A stretch of DNA of 64,000 bases from positions 6,014,001 to 6,078,000 of the forward strand of contig NZ_JADQDK010000001.1 in NCBI RefSeq assembly GCF_019263705.2, in the 5' to 3' direction. The position numbers were made by a program, and so were the translations under genes. The notes beneath the pieces are model-generated. The model saw only the letters and a list, made by a program, of their open reading frames with translations, was not told the DNA's origin and did not search any database. The stretch comes from Pseudonocardia abyssalis. GTDB lineage: Bacteria > Actinomycetota > Actinomycetes > Mycobacteriales > Pseudonocardiaceae. Positions 36,383-45,088 of the stretch are shown piece after piece; position 1 is the stretch's first letter, and each line of letters starts with the position of its first letter.

Positions 36383-37186
36383 CTACAGCGGGCTCTCGCG
36401 GACGGCGGAGAAGTCGGGTTCGCGCTTCTCGACGAAGGACGCGCGACCCTCCGCGGCGTCGGGACCGGTGATGTCGAGCGTCGCCGAGAGCCACTCGACC
36501 TCGAGGAAGCGCTCCAGCGGCAGGTCGTCGGCGGCGCGGACCATCCCCTTGGTCAGGCGCAGCGCCTCGGCCGGCCCGCGGGCCATGGCCACGGCCATCG
36601 CGACGGCGTCGGTGAGCGCGGCACCCGGCGACGCCTGGTGCGCGACGAGGCCCGCCGCGGCGGCCTCCGCCGCGGTCATCCGGCCGCCGGTGAGCAGCAG
36701 GGCCAACGCCCGTTGGCGGCCGAGCGCCCGGGTCAGGAACCAGGCCGCACCGCCGTCGGGCACCAGCCCGCGCAGCACGAACGGCGCGCCGAACACCGCG
36801 TCCCTGGCCGCGACGACGACGTCACAGGCCAGCGCCAGGCTCCAGCCGATGCCCATGGCCGGGCCCTCGACGGCGGCGAGCACCGGTTTGGGCAGCCGGA
36901 GCAGGTCCTCCAGCACCCGCTGCCCGACGAGCAGCCGCGCCGCGGGCGCCCCGAGCCCGGTGCCGCGCGACGGGGAGGACTTGACGTCCCCGCCGGCGCA
37001 GAACGACCCGCCCGATCCGGTGAGCACCACCGCGCGGCAGCCGTCGTCGGCCGCCACCTCGGCCACCGCGGGCCCCAGCTCCTCCCACGACTGCCATCCG
37101 ACCGCGTTGCGCACGGCCGGCCGGTTCAGGGTGATCACCGCGACGCCCGGCTCCGGTCGGTCGACCAGCACGACCCGCTCGCTCAT
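36383..37186 (-). CDS. Enoyl-CoA hydratase/isomerase, PaaG-like
   Basis: 267-aa crotonase: NRPAVRNAVGWQSW, GGSFCAGGDVKSSPSRGTG, AAVEGPAMGIGWSLALACD and APFVLRGLVPDGGAAWFLTR. The LVPDGGAAW segment and lack of the first hydratase glutamate are typical of PaaG-type Delta3-Delta2 isomerases, which move a double bond in an acyl-CoA. ATG 37186 overlaps the stop of the acyl-CoA dehydrogenase upstream (ATGA). Tail KREPDFSAVRESPL is the usual crotonase C-terminus. Confidence 0.88.
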   Translation of the reverse strand: MSERVVLVDRPEPGVAVITLNRPAVRNAVGWQSWEELGPAVAEVAADDGCRAVVLTGSGGSFCAGGDVKSSPSRGTGLGAPAARLLVGQRVLEDLLRLPKPVLAAVEGPAMGIGWSLALACDVVVAARDAVFGAPFVLRGLVPDGGAAWFLTRALGRQRALALLLTGGRMTAAEAAAAGLVAHQASPGAALTDAVAMAVAMARGPAEALRLTKGMVRAADDLPLERFLEVEWLSATLDITGPDAAEGRASFVEKREPDFSAVRESPL

Positions 37187-38352
37187 CGGTGCGCCCCTCC
37201 CGTCGCCCCGACGGGTTCGGCCGCGCGCCCGGCGCCCGGGGTCGGGTCGGCGAGCGCCCGCAGGTGTGCCGCGAGCGCGCCACGGGCCGCGGCGAGGTCG
37301 GCCCCGCCGCGCCCGGCGAGGGCGGCGCGGTGGAATACGTGCACGCCCTGCTCCCACGTGAAGCCCGCGCCGCCGTGGCACTGCACCGCCGCCTCGCCGG
37401 CCGCGAGGTAGGCGCGCGACGACCACAACCGGCTGGCGACCACGTCGGCGGGCGCGTCGCGCTCGGCCGCGGCGAGGTCCCACGCCGCCCGGTAGGCGAG
37501 CGAGCGGGCGCCCTCGACCTGCACGGTCACGTCGGCCAGCCGGTGCCGGACGGCTTGGAAGGAACCGATCGGGCGTCCGAACTGGACCCGGTCGGTGCAG
37601 TAGGCCACGGTGCGGGCGATCACCTCCGTGCCGCCGCCGACGGCCTCGGCGTCGAGGAACAGGCTGTGCCCGGCCGCGCAGGCGTCCTCGCGCTCGAGCA
37701 GGTCGGGAGGGGCGTGGATCGAGGCGGCGTCGACCGCGACGGCGTCGAGGGTCACGTCGGCCACCGGCCGGCGCAGGTCCACACCGGACGGCTCACCGAC
37801 AATCACGCCGGCCCGGTCGAGCTCGACGATCGCCAGCGCGGGACGCCCGTCGAGCTGCACCGCGACGACGACCGCCGCGGCGCCCGCGGCGCAGGCCACC
37901 CGCGGCAGCACGCCGCTGACCCGTATCCCGTGCGCGTCGGGCGCCGCGGCCGGCCGGACGGCCCGGCGGCGCGGGACGGCGTCCGGGCCGGACGCGTCGA
38001 TGCCGGGGACGAGCGCGGTGACCAGCGACCCGTCGCGCAGCCGGTCGAGCCCGGCGGTCCAGGCGGTAGTCAGGGCCAGCGGCAGCAGGTAGCCGGCGAC
38101 CACGTCGACCGGCCCGGTGACCGGCGCCGCTCCGAAGGCCTCCGCCACGTGCAGCGCCGCGACCCGCACGGCCGGGTCGGCCCGGTCCGCGGAGGAGAAG
38201 TGCTCCAGCCACTCCGATTCGACCAGCTCCCGCCAGGCGTCCAGCCGCGCCGCCGGCCCGGGTTCCGCACCGGGGTCGGGCATCCGCTCGCGCAGGAACT
38301 CCAGCAGCGCCGCGCGCAGCACCGCCGTCTCGTCGTCGATCCGGTGGTCCAT
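37183..38352 (-). CDS. Acyl-CoA dehydrogenase, ChsE-like small-type subunit
   Basis: 389-aa divergent acyl-CoA dehydrogenase chain. The N-terminal and middle domains are poorly conserved and have lost the TEPxxGSD motif; domain three keeps DRVQFGRPIGSFQAVRHRLAD and CHGGAGFTWEQGVHVFHR. This is the pattern of the smaller partner in ChsE-type heterotetramers. The gene starts 16 bp downstream of a GTSE-containing dehydrogenase gene (38369-39508), its likely partner, making a third such pair. Confidence 0.86.
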   Translation of the reverse strand: MDHRIDDETAVLRAALLEFLRERMPDPGAEPGPAARLDAWRELVESEWLEHFSSADRADPAVRVAALHVAEAFGAAPVTGPVDVVAGYLLPLALTTAWTAGLDRLRDGSLVTALVPGIDASGPDAVPRRRAVRPAAAPDAHGIRVSGVLPRVACAAGAAAVVVAVQLDGRPALAIVELDRAGVIVGEPSGVDLRRPVADVTLDAVAVDAASIHAPPDLLEREDACAAGHSLFLDAEAVGGGTEVIARTVAYCTDRVQFGRPIGSFQAVRHRLADVTVQVEGARSLAYRAAWDLAAAERDAPADVVASRLWSSRAYLAAGEAAVQCHGGAGFTWEQGVHVFHRAALAGRGGADLAAARGALAAHLRALADPTPGAGRAAEPVGATGGAHR

Positions 38353-38368
38353 CCCGCTCCTTGTCCGG

Positions 38369-39508
38369 TCAGCCGCGGTCGCTCGGTAGCCCGAGCGACT
38401 TCGCGATCAGGTTGCGCTGGATCTCCGACGTACCGCCGTAGATCGTCTCCGCCCGGCTGAACAGCAGCGCCCGCAGCCAGTCCGACCAGCCGTCCCCGGC
38501 GCCGGTGAGCTCCGGGCCCGCCGCCTCGACCAGGGTGGCGAGCTGGGCCTGGTGGCCCTCGCTCCACAGCAGCTTGGCCACCGGTGCGAGCATCCCCGGC
38601 TCACCCCCGTCGGCGGTCGTCGCGAGGACCCGGCGCACGGTGCTGTCCACCGCGCGGCTGCGCACGAACGCCTCGACCAGGACGTCGTCGGCGTGGCCGT
38701 CGCGGTGCAGCCGGGCGTTCATCAGCACCAGCTCGCGGGACAGTTGCAGGGCCCGCTGGGCCAGCCCGGTCGAACGCTCCCGGGCGAGCGCGTACGTGGC
38801 CACCCGCCACCCGTCGCCGATCCCGCCCACGACGTCGTCGGCGTCGACCGTGACCTCGTCGAGGAAGACCTCGCAGAACTCGCTGGTACCGGTGATGTTC
38901 CGCAGCGGCCGGACGGTGACTCCCGGCCGGTCCAGGTGCAGCACCACCATCGTGACGCCGTCCGGCACCCCGGCGACCCGGACCATGAGGTAGCAGCGCT
39001 GCGCGAACAGGGCGTAGGAGGTCCACACCTTCTGCCCGGAGACGACGAACCGGTCGCCGTCGGGAACCGCCCGGGTGGCCAGCCCGGCCAGGTCGGACCC
39101 GGCCCCGGGCTCGGAGAAGCCCTGGCACCAGATGTCGTCGTGGGCCAGCATCGGGCCGAGGTAGCGGTCCTGCTGAGCCTCGGTGCCGAACGCCATCAGG
39201 GCCGGCGCGAAGATGCCCATCCCGTTGGTGTTCATCTGCTCGGGGGCACCCGCCGCGACCAGCACGTCGAGGAACGCCAGCTGGGCGTCGACGCCGAGCC
39301 CGCGCCCGCCGTGGGCGACCGGCCAGTGCGGCGCCAGCCAGCCGCCGCGGTGCAGCATGCGCCCCCACTCGCGGCGCATCGCGACGTACGCCGCGTCGTC
39401 GCCGGTGCCGACGGGCACGTCACGCCACTGCGCCGGCAGGTGCTCCTCGACCCACGACCGCAGCTCCTCGCGGTAGAATGCCGCCTCGGCGGACAGCGCC
39501 AGGTCCAT
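38369..39508 (-). CDS. Acyl-CoA dehydrogenase, ChsE-like large-type subunit
   Basis: 379-aa chain with WPVAHGGRGLGVDAQLAF, WCQGFSEPGAGSDLAGLATR, KVWTSYALFAQRCYLMVR and the C-terminal IYGGTSEIQRNLIAKSLGLP. It is highly similar in motif layout to the 11811-12986 product, the large partner of the first pair. The ATG shares its A with the TGA of the dehydrogenase upstream (TGATG). Predicted to act with the 37183-38352 product in desaturating a bulky acyl-CoA. Confidence 0.89.
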   Translation of the reverse strand: MDLALSAEAAFYREELRSWVEEHLPAQWRDVPVGTGDDAAYVAMRREWGRMLHRGGWLAPHWPVAHGGRGLGVDAQLAFLDVLVAAGAPEQMNTNGMGIFAPALMAFGTEAQQDRYLGPMLAHDDIWCQGFSEPGAGSDLAGLATRAVPDGDRFVVSGQKVWTSYALFAQRCYLMVRVAGVPDGVTMVVLHLDRPGVTVRPLRNITGTSEFCEVFLDEVTVDADDVVGGIGDGWRVATYALARERSTGLAQRALQLSRELVLMNARLHRDGHADDVLVEAFVRSRAVDSTVRRVLATTADGGEPGMLAPVAKLLWSEGHQAQLATLVEAAGPELTGAGDGWSDWLRALLFSRAETIYGGTSEIQRNLIAKSLGLPSDRG

Positions 39509-40692
39509 CAGGACTTCCGCTGGCTGACGCGCACGCCGGTGACCTCGCCCGCGATCATGTTGCGCAGGACCGCGGTGGTGCCGCCGCCGATGCCCAGGCC
39601 GAACGCGTCGCGCACGTAGCGTTCCATCGGGTACCGGGTGAGGTAGCCCTTGTGACCGAGCAGTTGCAGCGCCTCGGTGGTGACCATGAGGGCCGCCTCG
39701 TTCGCGGCGAGCTTCGCCATCGCGGTCTCCCGGATGCCGGGGAAGCCCTCGACGTCGGTGCGGGCCGCGCGCCAGAGCAGCAGCCGGGCCGCGTCGATGG
39801 CGGTGGCCATGTCGGCGATCTTCCACTGCAGGCCCTGGAACTCCACGATGGGGCGGCCGAACTGCTCGCGCTGCTTGACGTAGGCGACCGCGTCGTCCAG
39901 CGCGCTGCGGGCGAGGCCCAGCGACATCGCCGCGTTGCCGCAGCGTTCCGGGTTGAACTGGCGGATGAGGAACCTGGCCCCGTCCCGGGAGCCCTTCCTC
40001 GGTTCGAGCACGACCTGGTCGGCGCGCACCGGGACGTCGGTGAAGCGCATGATGCCCTCGGCGATGGCGCGGCCGCCCATCTTGGGCTCGGTCTCGATCG
40101 GGGCGAGGCCCTCCACGTCGCGGTCGATCAGGACCGCGCCGATGCCGTCGGGGCCGGCGGTGTCCGGCGCCCGGCAGAAGACGAGGAAGGCATCCGAACG
40201 CAGCGCACCGGTGATGTGGCACTTCTCGCCGTTGAGCAGGAACCCGTCGCCGTTCGGGCTGAGCGTGGTCTGCAGGGCGGTGCCGTCGGAGCCGGCCTGG
40301 GGCTCGGTCATGGCGATCGAGAAGCACACCGAACCGTCCGCGACCCGTGGCAGGTACTCCTTGCGCTGCTTGTCGGTGCCGATCCGGGCGATCACCCGGG
40401 GCGGCCCGTTCACCTGCATCTGGATCGTCATCGCGCTGGCCAGGCAGCCCGCGGACAGTTCCTCCAGCACCAGGCAGGCCTCGAAGGTCCCCAGGCCCTG
40501 GCCGCCGTACTCGACGGGGACCGTGAGCCCGGTCAGGCCGGCCCTGCGCAGGAGGTCGAACTGCTCCTCGGGGAACTCCGCGCGCCGGTCCCACTCCGCG
40601 GCGCGGGGTCGCAGCTCGTTCTGGGCGATCGTGCGGGCACGGGCGACCAGGTCGGCCTGGGCGTCGGTCAGCTGGTCGAGCGGGGTGGTCAT
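39508..40692 (-). CDS. Acyl-CoA dehydrogenase (homotetrameric type)
   Basis: 394-aa acyl-CoA dehydrogenase with all canonical segments: GLTGLTVPVEYGGQGLGTFE, CFSIAMTEPQAGSDGTALQT, KCHITGALRSDAFLVF, KQREQFGRPIVEFQGLQWKI and the end LGIGGGTTAVLRNMIAGEV. Its length and complete motifs point to a self-sufficient enzyme, unlike the paired subunits downstream. The N-terminal GTTAVLRN region resembles the fragment at the window start (GGGTTEIMKE). It begins the part of the operon after the A/T-rich operator at 40884-40898. Confidence 0.9.
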   Translation of the reverse strand: MTTPLDQLTDAQADLVARARTIAQNELRPRAAEWDRRAEFPEEQFDLLRRAGLTGLTVPVEYGGQGLGTFEACLVLEELSAGCLASAMTIQMQVNGPPRVIARIGTDKQRKEYLPRVADGSVCFSIAMTEPQAGSDGTALQTTLSPNGDGFLLNGEKCHITGALRSDAFLVFCRAPDTAGPDGIGAVLIDRDVEGLAPIETEPKMGGRAIAEGIMRFTDVPVRADQVVLEPRKGSRDGARFLIRQFNPERCGNAAMSLGLARSALDDAVAYVKQREQFGRPIVEFQGLQWKIADMATAIDAARLLLWRAARTDVEGFPGIRETAMAKLAANEAALMVTTEALQLLGHKGYLTRYPMERYVRDAFGLGIGGGTTAVLRNMIAGEVTGVRVSQRKS

Positions 40693-40814
40693 GCGGATCC
40701 CTCCGTGGCGGGGTGGACATCGACACCGGCGCAGATCGCGCCGACGGTCGTGCGGCGAACCTCGTCGTCCACGGACGTCATCACCGGCACACCGCCGTCG
40801 GTGAGCTCGTCCAT
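40689..40814 (-). CDS. Small ORF of unknown function upstream of acyl-CoA dehydrogenase
   Basis: 41-codon ORF starting MDELTDGGVPVMTSVDDEV and ending HPATEGSA, with TGA overlapping the dehydrogenase ATG (ATGA). Its third codon positions are almost all G or C, and the bias continues upstream in the same frame (HLSFPLREDAGVTR) back to about 40860. GGAGG at 40878-40874 is ideally placed for ATG 40867, which is out of frame by one. The true gene may therefore be about 60 codons with a one-base error near its start. No family recognised. Confidence 0.45.
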   Translation of the reverse strand: MDELTDGGVPVMTSVDDEVRRTTVGAICAGVDVHPATEGSA

Positions 40815-40883
40815 GCGCGTGACGCCCGCGTCCTCGCGGAGCGGGAAGGAGAGATGACTGTTGCCATCGCATGCCTCCGTTCA

Positions 40884-40898
40884 TCATAAGAATTATGA
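40884..40898. promoter_or_regulatory. A/T-rich palindromic operator
   Basis: TCATAA-GAA-TTATGA is a perfect 6-bp inverted repeat with 3-base centre, in a region otherwise over 70% GC. It overlaps the stop codon of the CoA-transferase gene and precedes the small ORF and three acyl-CoA dehydrogenase genes. Size and symmetry fit a TetR- or MarR-type regulator site. Confidence 0.55.
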
Positions 40899-42122
40899 GG
40901 TAGTGGCCGTGGTGGGGCAATGGGTGGACACCACCCCACCGAGGTGGGGCCGGTGGGACGGGTCGGCGACGGTACGCAGGGCGCGGGCCCGTTCGCCGCG
41001 GCTGAGGCCGCGCAGGTCGACGGCACCGTGCTCGGTGACCACCCACCCGACGTCCGTGGCCGACGTGGTGACGGGGCCGTCGAGCCGCTCGACGATCCGG
41101 GACGCGCCGCGGGTGGTCACCGACGGCACGGCCACGATCCCGAGCCCGCCCGCCGACATCGCGGCTCCGCGCAGGAAGTCGACCTGGCCGCCGACCGCCC
41201 CGAGGTACCGGCCGGCCACCGACTCGGCGCCGACCTGCCCGTCGAGGTCGACCTGCAGCGCCTGGTTCACCGCGACGAACCCGGGTATCGCGGCGGTGAC
41301 CGCGGGCGGGTGGATCTGCTCGACCGGGCGCATCTCGACGCGGGGGTTGCGGTCGAGGTGGCGGTAGAGCCGGTCGGTGCCCAGCGCCGTGCCCGCCACG
41401 ACGGCCGGCGGCCCGTCGCCGGTGACCAGCGCCCCGCACTCGTCCAGATCGACCAGCCAGTCCCCGACCAGCCCGCTGTGCACGCGCAGCCCGCGGTGGC
41501 CCCGCAACGCGCCCGCGACCGCGGTGGCCAGCCCGCCGACGCCCAGCTGCAGCACCGCCCCGTCCGGCACCAGCGCCGCGACGTGCGCGGCGATCCGGGC
41601 CTCGATCTCGCCTCCCGGCCGATCGGGGACCGGCGTCGGCCCGCGGTCCGTGGTCACCGTGGCGGCGAACACCGAGCCGTGCACCCGACCCGGCCCGTGC
41701 GTCACCGGCACCGACGGGTCGACCTCGGCCAGCACCACCCGCGCGGTCCCGACCGCCGCCATGAGGTAGTCCACGCTCACCCCGAGACCGTGGTAACCGT
41801 CCGCGTCGGCCGGTGAGACCTGGCAGAACGCCACGTCCACCGGCTGGCGGCCGGACCGGATGAGTCCGGGGAGCGACGACATGTGGCAGCGCAGCACCTC
41901 CACCGGCCCGCCCGAGAGCACGCCGAGGGCGCCGTAGGAGCGCAGTGCCACGCCGGGCGCCGCGGCGAGCCGGTCGTCGAAGGTCATCCCCACGAACGCG
42001 GTGACCCCGCCCAGCCCCGCTGCCTGGAGCAGCAGCGCACCGATCAACGCCCGCGGCTCGGCGCCCGCCTGCCCCCAGGCCACGGTGTCCCCGGGACGGA
42101 CGAACTCCCGCAGGTCGATCAC
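40893..42122 (-). CDS. Acetyl-CoA hydrolase/4-hydroxybutyrate CoA-transferase family protein
   Basis: 409-aa family I CoA-transferase-like protein in a single chain. N-terminal FVRPGDTVAWGQAGAEPRAL, then DVAFCQVSPADADGYHGLG, LQLGVGGLATAVAGAL, and the C-terminal NQALQVDLDGQVGAESVAGR, GGQVDFLRGAAMS and EHGAVDLRGLSRGERARAL. It may exchange CoA between acids, saving ATP, or hydrolyse acyl-CoA. The region usually HTEM in relatives reads HSGLVGDWL. GTG 42122 lies 13 bp after the ligase stop and has a weak ribosome site. Confidence 0.85.
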   Translation of the reverse strand: MIDLREFVRPGDTVAWGQAGAEPRALIGALLLQAAGLGGVTAFVGMTFDDRLAAAPGVALRSYGALGVLSGGPVEVLRCHMSSLPGLIRSGRQPVDVAFCQVSPADADGYHGLGVSVDYLMAAVGTARVVLAEVDPSVPVTHGPGRVHGSVFAATVTTDRGPTPVPDRPGGEIEARIAAHVAALVPDGAVLQLGVGGLATAVAGALRGHRGLRVHSGLVGDWLVDLDECGALVTGDGPPAVVAGTALGTDRLYRHLDRNPRVEMRPVEQIHPPAVTAAIPGFVAVNQALQVDLDGQVGAESVAGRYLGAVGGQVDFLRGAAMSAGGLGIVAVPSVTTRGASRIVERLDGPVTTSATDVGWVVTEHGAVDLRGLSRGERARALRTVADPSHRPHLGGVVSTHCPTTATTS

Positions 42123-42135
42123 GGCGGGACCGGCG

Positions 42136-43806
42136 TCATCGCTGCGGACGCAGCTGCTCGGCCCGTTCGCGCAGCGAGTACCGCATGAACTTGCCGGTGC
42201 TGGTCATCGGGAAGGACTCGACCAGCTCCACGGCCTCCGGCCACTTGGTGCGGCTCAACCCCTTCTCCTCGAGGAAGGTGGTCAGATCGGCCAGTGCGAC
42301 CTCGTCGCCCGGGGTCGCGGGGACGACGAAGACGGCGGCCCGCTGACCGAGCCGCTCGTCGGGCATGGCGACCACCGCGGCCTGGCCGACCCGGGGGTGG
42401 GTGTAGAGCAGCTCCTCGATCTCCCGCGGGTCGATCTTGTACCCGCCCCGGTTGATCAGGTCGTCGCGGCGCGACACGAAGTAGCCGTAGCCGTCGGTGT
42501 CGATGCGGACGATGTCGGCGGAACGGAACCAGCCGTCGGCGTCGAACATCCGCGCGGTCGTCTCCGGCTGGCCGTAGTAGCCCACCACGAAGTTCGGCCC
42601 GCGCGACCAGAGCTCGCCCTCGCCGGGCGGCTCGACGTCGTCGCCCTCGTCGTCGACCAGTCGCATCTCGACCCCGTCGAGCACCGAGCCGATGCTGCGG
42701 CTGGTGACCGAGATCGGGTCGCCGGGCCGGGTCATGAAGGTGACGCCGGCCTCGGTGTAGCCGTAGAACGCGGCGATCTCGGCACCCAGCTGGGCGTTGA
42801 GCGCGTTGAGGGTCTCGGCCGGACAGGGGGCGCCCGCGTAGCAGATGCCGCGCAGGCTCCGCACCTCGCGGGAGCCGAGGTCGGGGAAGCGGGCGAGGTC
42901 GATGAGCATCGGCGCCGCCCCGAGCAGGTAGGTCGGCTTGTCGCGTTCGAGGAGCTCGACGCACCTGCCCACGTCCCAGCCGGTCAGCAGCGTGAACGCC
43001 GCTCCACGGCGCAGCGCCGAGAGCACGCCCAGGCCCAGCCCGGTCAGATGCGCGATGGGCGTGACGATGATCCACTGTGCGTCGCGGGGGAACTGCTGGC
43101 CCTGCTCGAAGCTCTGGATCCAGAACAGGTTGTTGGCGTGGGTGTGCAGCTCCGCCTTCGGCCGCCCGGTGGTGCCGGAGGTGAACATGATGAAGAACGG
43201 GTCGGCGCCGGTGGGGCGCAGTGCTTCGATGTCCTGCGCCGGCTGCGCCGCGGCCATGTCCTCGAAGGAGAGCAGCCCGTCGCCGCCGTCACCGCCGACC
43301 ACCACGATGTGCTCCAGCACGGCGATCCGCTCGCACATCGTGCGGGCCAGCGGGACGAAGTCGCGCCCGTTGAACGAGGCGGGGACGACCAGCGCGCGGG
43401 CCTCCGTCAGGTTCAGCACGTAGTCGAGGTCGTGCTCGTCGTAGACGACGTGCAGGAACACCGGGATGATCCGGACCCGGGCACAGGCCATCAACGTCAG
43501 GCAGAACTCGCTCGAATTCGGCAGCTGCATCGCGAGCCGGTCGCCGGGCCGCAGGCCGAGACCCAGCAGCGAGCTCGCCAACCGCCGGGTCCGCTGCTCG
43601 TACTCGCCGTAGCTGGTGCGCCGGCCATCCTCGTCGATGATCGCCAGGGAGTCCGGCCGCTCGGCCGCGTGCCGCTCGAGGTCGTGCACGAAACTCTGCT
43701 CGGTCCAGGCGCCCTGGTCGACGTAGCGCTGCAGCACCTCGCGGGTGACCCAGGTGTCGTCGCGGGCGGCCAGCTCGTCGAGTCGGTCGCTGAGCTCGTC
43801 GGTCAT
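42136..43806 (-). CDS. AMP-forming acyl-CoA synthetase (AliA/aryl-CoA ligase-like)
   Basis: 556-aa ANL ligase: IMFTSGTTGRPKAELHTH (P-loop), FYGYTEAGVTFMT, GWFRSADIVR, RRDDLINRGGYKIDPREIEE and the C-terminal PMTSTGKFMRYSLRE. The extra 60-residue N-terminus and RGGYKI motif are like aromatic and cyclohexanecarboxylate ligases (EntE/AliA type). Together with the BadH/BadI-like pair a cyclic acid substrate is plausible but unproven. It starts 28 bp after the stop of the dehydrogenase at 43835. Confidence 0.9.
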   Translation of the reverse strand: MTDELSDRLDELAARDDTWVTREVLQRYVDQGAWTEQSFVHDLERHAAERPDSLAIIDEDGRRTSYGEYEQRTRRLASSLLGLGLRPGDRLAMQLPNSSEFCLTLMACARVRIIPVFLHVVYDEHDLDYVLNLTEARALVVPASFNGRDFVPLARTMCERIAVLEHIVVVGGDGGDGLLSFEDMAAAQPAQDIEALRPTGADPFFIMFTSGTTGRPKAELHTHANNLFWIQSFEQGQQFPRDAQWIIVTPIAHLTGLGLGVLSALRRGAAFTLLTGWDVGRCVELLERDKPTYLLGAAPMLIDLARFPDLGSREVRSLRGICYAGAPCPAETLNALNAQLGAEIAAFYGYTEAGVTFMTRPGDPISVTSRSIGSVLDGVEMRLVDDEGDDVEPPGEGELWSRGPNFVVGYYGQPETTARMFDADGWFRSADIVRIDTDGYGYFVSRRDDLINRGGYKIDPREIEELLYTHPRVGQAAVVAMPDERLGQRAAVFVVPATPGDEVALADLTTFLEEKGLSRTKWPEAVELVESFPMTSTGKFMRYSLRERAEQLRPQR

Positions 43807-43834
43807 GGTGCTCCCCGGTGGTGGTGCGGGCTGG

Positions 43835-44977
43835 TCAGTCGTTGAGGCCGAGCTGCCCGGCGATGATGTTCTTCTGGATCTGCGACGTGCCGCCGAAGAT
43901 GGTCATGACGAGGCTGTCGCGGACGTAGGACTGCATGTCGCTCTCCATGCTGTAGCCCATCCCGCCCATGAACTGCATGCCCTGCAGGGCGGCTTCCTTG
44001 GCCGTCTCGGTGGCGAACAGCTTCGCCATCGAGGCCTCGGCCGGGGCCGGGTCGCCCTCGTCGAGCAGTTCGGCGACGTGCCGGACCAGCAGCCGCGCGG
44101 CGAGCAGCTTGGTGGCCGTCTCGGCGAGCCCGTGCTGCAGCGCCTGGAACCGGCCGATCGGCTGCCCGAACTGGTGGCGGTCCTTCACATAGCGCAGCAC
44201 GTCGTCGAACGCGCGCTGGCCGACCCCGACCGCCTCCGCACCGATGATCATCCGCTCGCTGTTGAGCCCCTGGACCAGCGCCTGCCACCCCGAGTCGATC
44301 CCGCCGACGATGTCGGCGTCGGTGGCCCGGACGTCCGCGTAGCGGGTGATGGTGGTGTCGATGTGCCCGAGCATGTCCAGCTTGGTCACGTCGACCCGGT
44401 CCATCGGCACCAGGAACAGCGAGATGCCGCGGTGCTTGGACGCGTCCGGGTTGGTGCGCGTGACCACCAGGACCCAGCGCGCGTGGTTGGCGTTGCTGGT
44501 GTAGATCTTCTCGCCGTTGATCCGCCAGCCGTCGCCGTCGCGGCGGGCGTGCGTGCGCACCGCCGCGGCGTCCGATCCGGTGTCCGGCTCGGTGATCGCG
44601 ATGGACAGCACGTCACCCCGGGCCACCCCGGGGAGCACGCGCTGCTTCTGCTCCTCGGTACCGAACCTGATCAGCGCCTGGGCGGTGATGACCGTGGTGA
44701 GGTACCCGGTGACCGGCAGGCGATGGTAGGACAGGCGTTCGGTGAGCAGCGCGACGTCGGACAGCTCGCCGCCCGAGCCGCCGTACTCCTCGGGGATGGT
44801 CAACCCGAGCCAACCGGTGGCGGCCAGCTTCCGGTAGAGCGTGTCGTCGTGCGCGACGGTGCCGCCCGCGGTGATCTCGCGCAGCTTGTGCGGCGGGCAC
44901 TCCCGCTCGCAGAATGCATCCACCGCCTTGACGAAGTCGGTCTGTTCCGGGGTGAGCCGCTCCCGAAGGGCTGCCAT
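43835..44977 (-). CDS. Acyl-CoA dehydrogenase
   Basis: 380-aa acyl-CoA dehydrogenase of complete type: GWLGLTIPEEYGGSGGELSD, IAITEPDTGSDAAAVRTHAR, KIYTSNANHARWVLVVTR, DRHQFGQPIGRFQALQHGLA, and C-terminal MGGMGYSMESDMQSY with FGGTSQIQKNIIAGQLGL. It opens the minus-strand series running to 34 kb and is divergent from the alpha/beta hydrolase gene at 45089. The 111-bp gap upstream contains TAGCGT (45021-45026), a possible -10 for the plus strand. Confidence 0.92.
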   Translation of the reverse strand: MAALRERLTPEQTDFVKAVDAFCERECPPHKLREITAGGTVAHDDTLYRKLAATGWLGLTIPEEYGGSGGELSDVALLTERLSYHRLPVTGYLTTVITAQALIRFGTEEQKQRVLPGVARGDVLSIAITEPDTGSDAAAVRTHARRDGDGWRINGEKIYTSNANHARWVLVVTRTNPDASKHRGISLFLVPMDRVDVTKLDMLGHIDTTITRYADVRATDADIVGGIDSGWQALVQGLNSERMIIGAEAVGVGQRAFDDVLRYVKDRHQFGQPIGRFQALQHGLAETATKLLAARLLVRHVAELLDEGDPAPAEASMAKLFATETAKEAALQGMQFMGGMGYSMESDMQSYVRDSLVMTIFGGTSQIQKNIIAGQLGLND

Positions 44978-45088
44978 CTGAAAACCTCGCTGTTTTCCTG
45001 ATAAGGATCACCCGGTACGTTAGCGTCTCCCGGCGACCGCGTCACTAGGCGCGACCCACTGTGCACGACCTCGTTGAGGAGGATCCGG

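Noticed and set aside
40893..42122. Citrate lyase alpha or propionyl-CoA:succinate transferase assignment for the CoA-transferase
   Set aside because: Motifs fit the broad acetyl-CoA hydrolase/4-hydroxybutyrate transferase family, but nothing supports a specific donor or acceptor.
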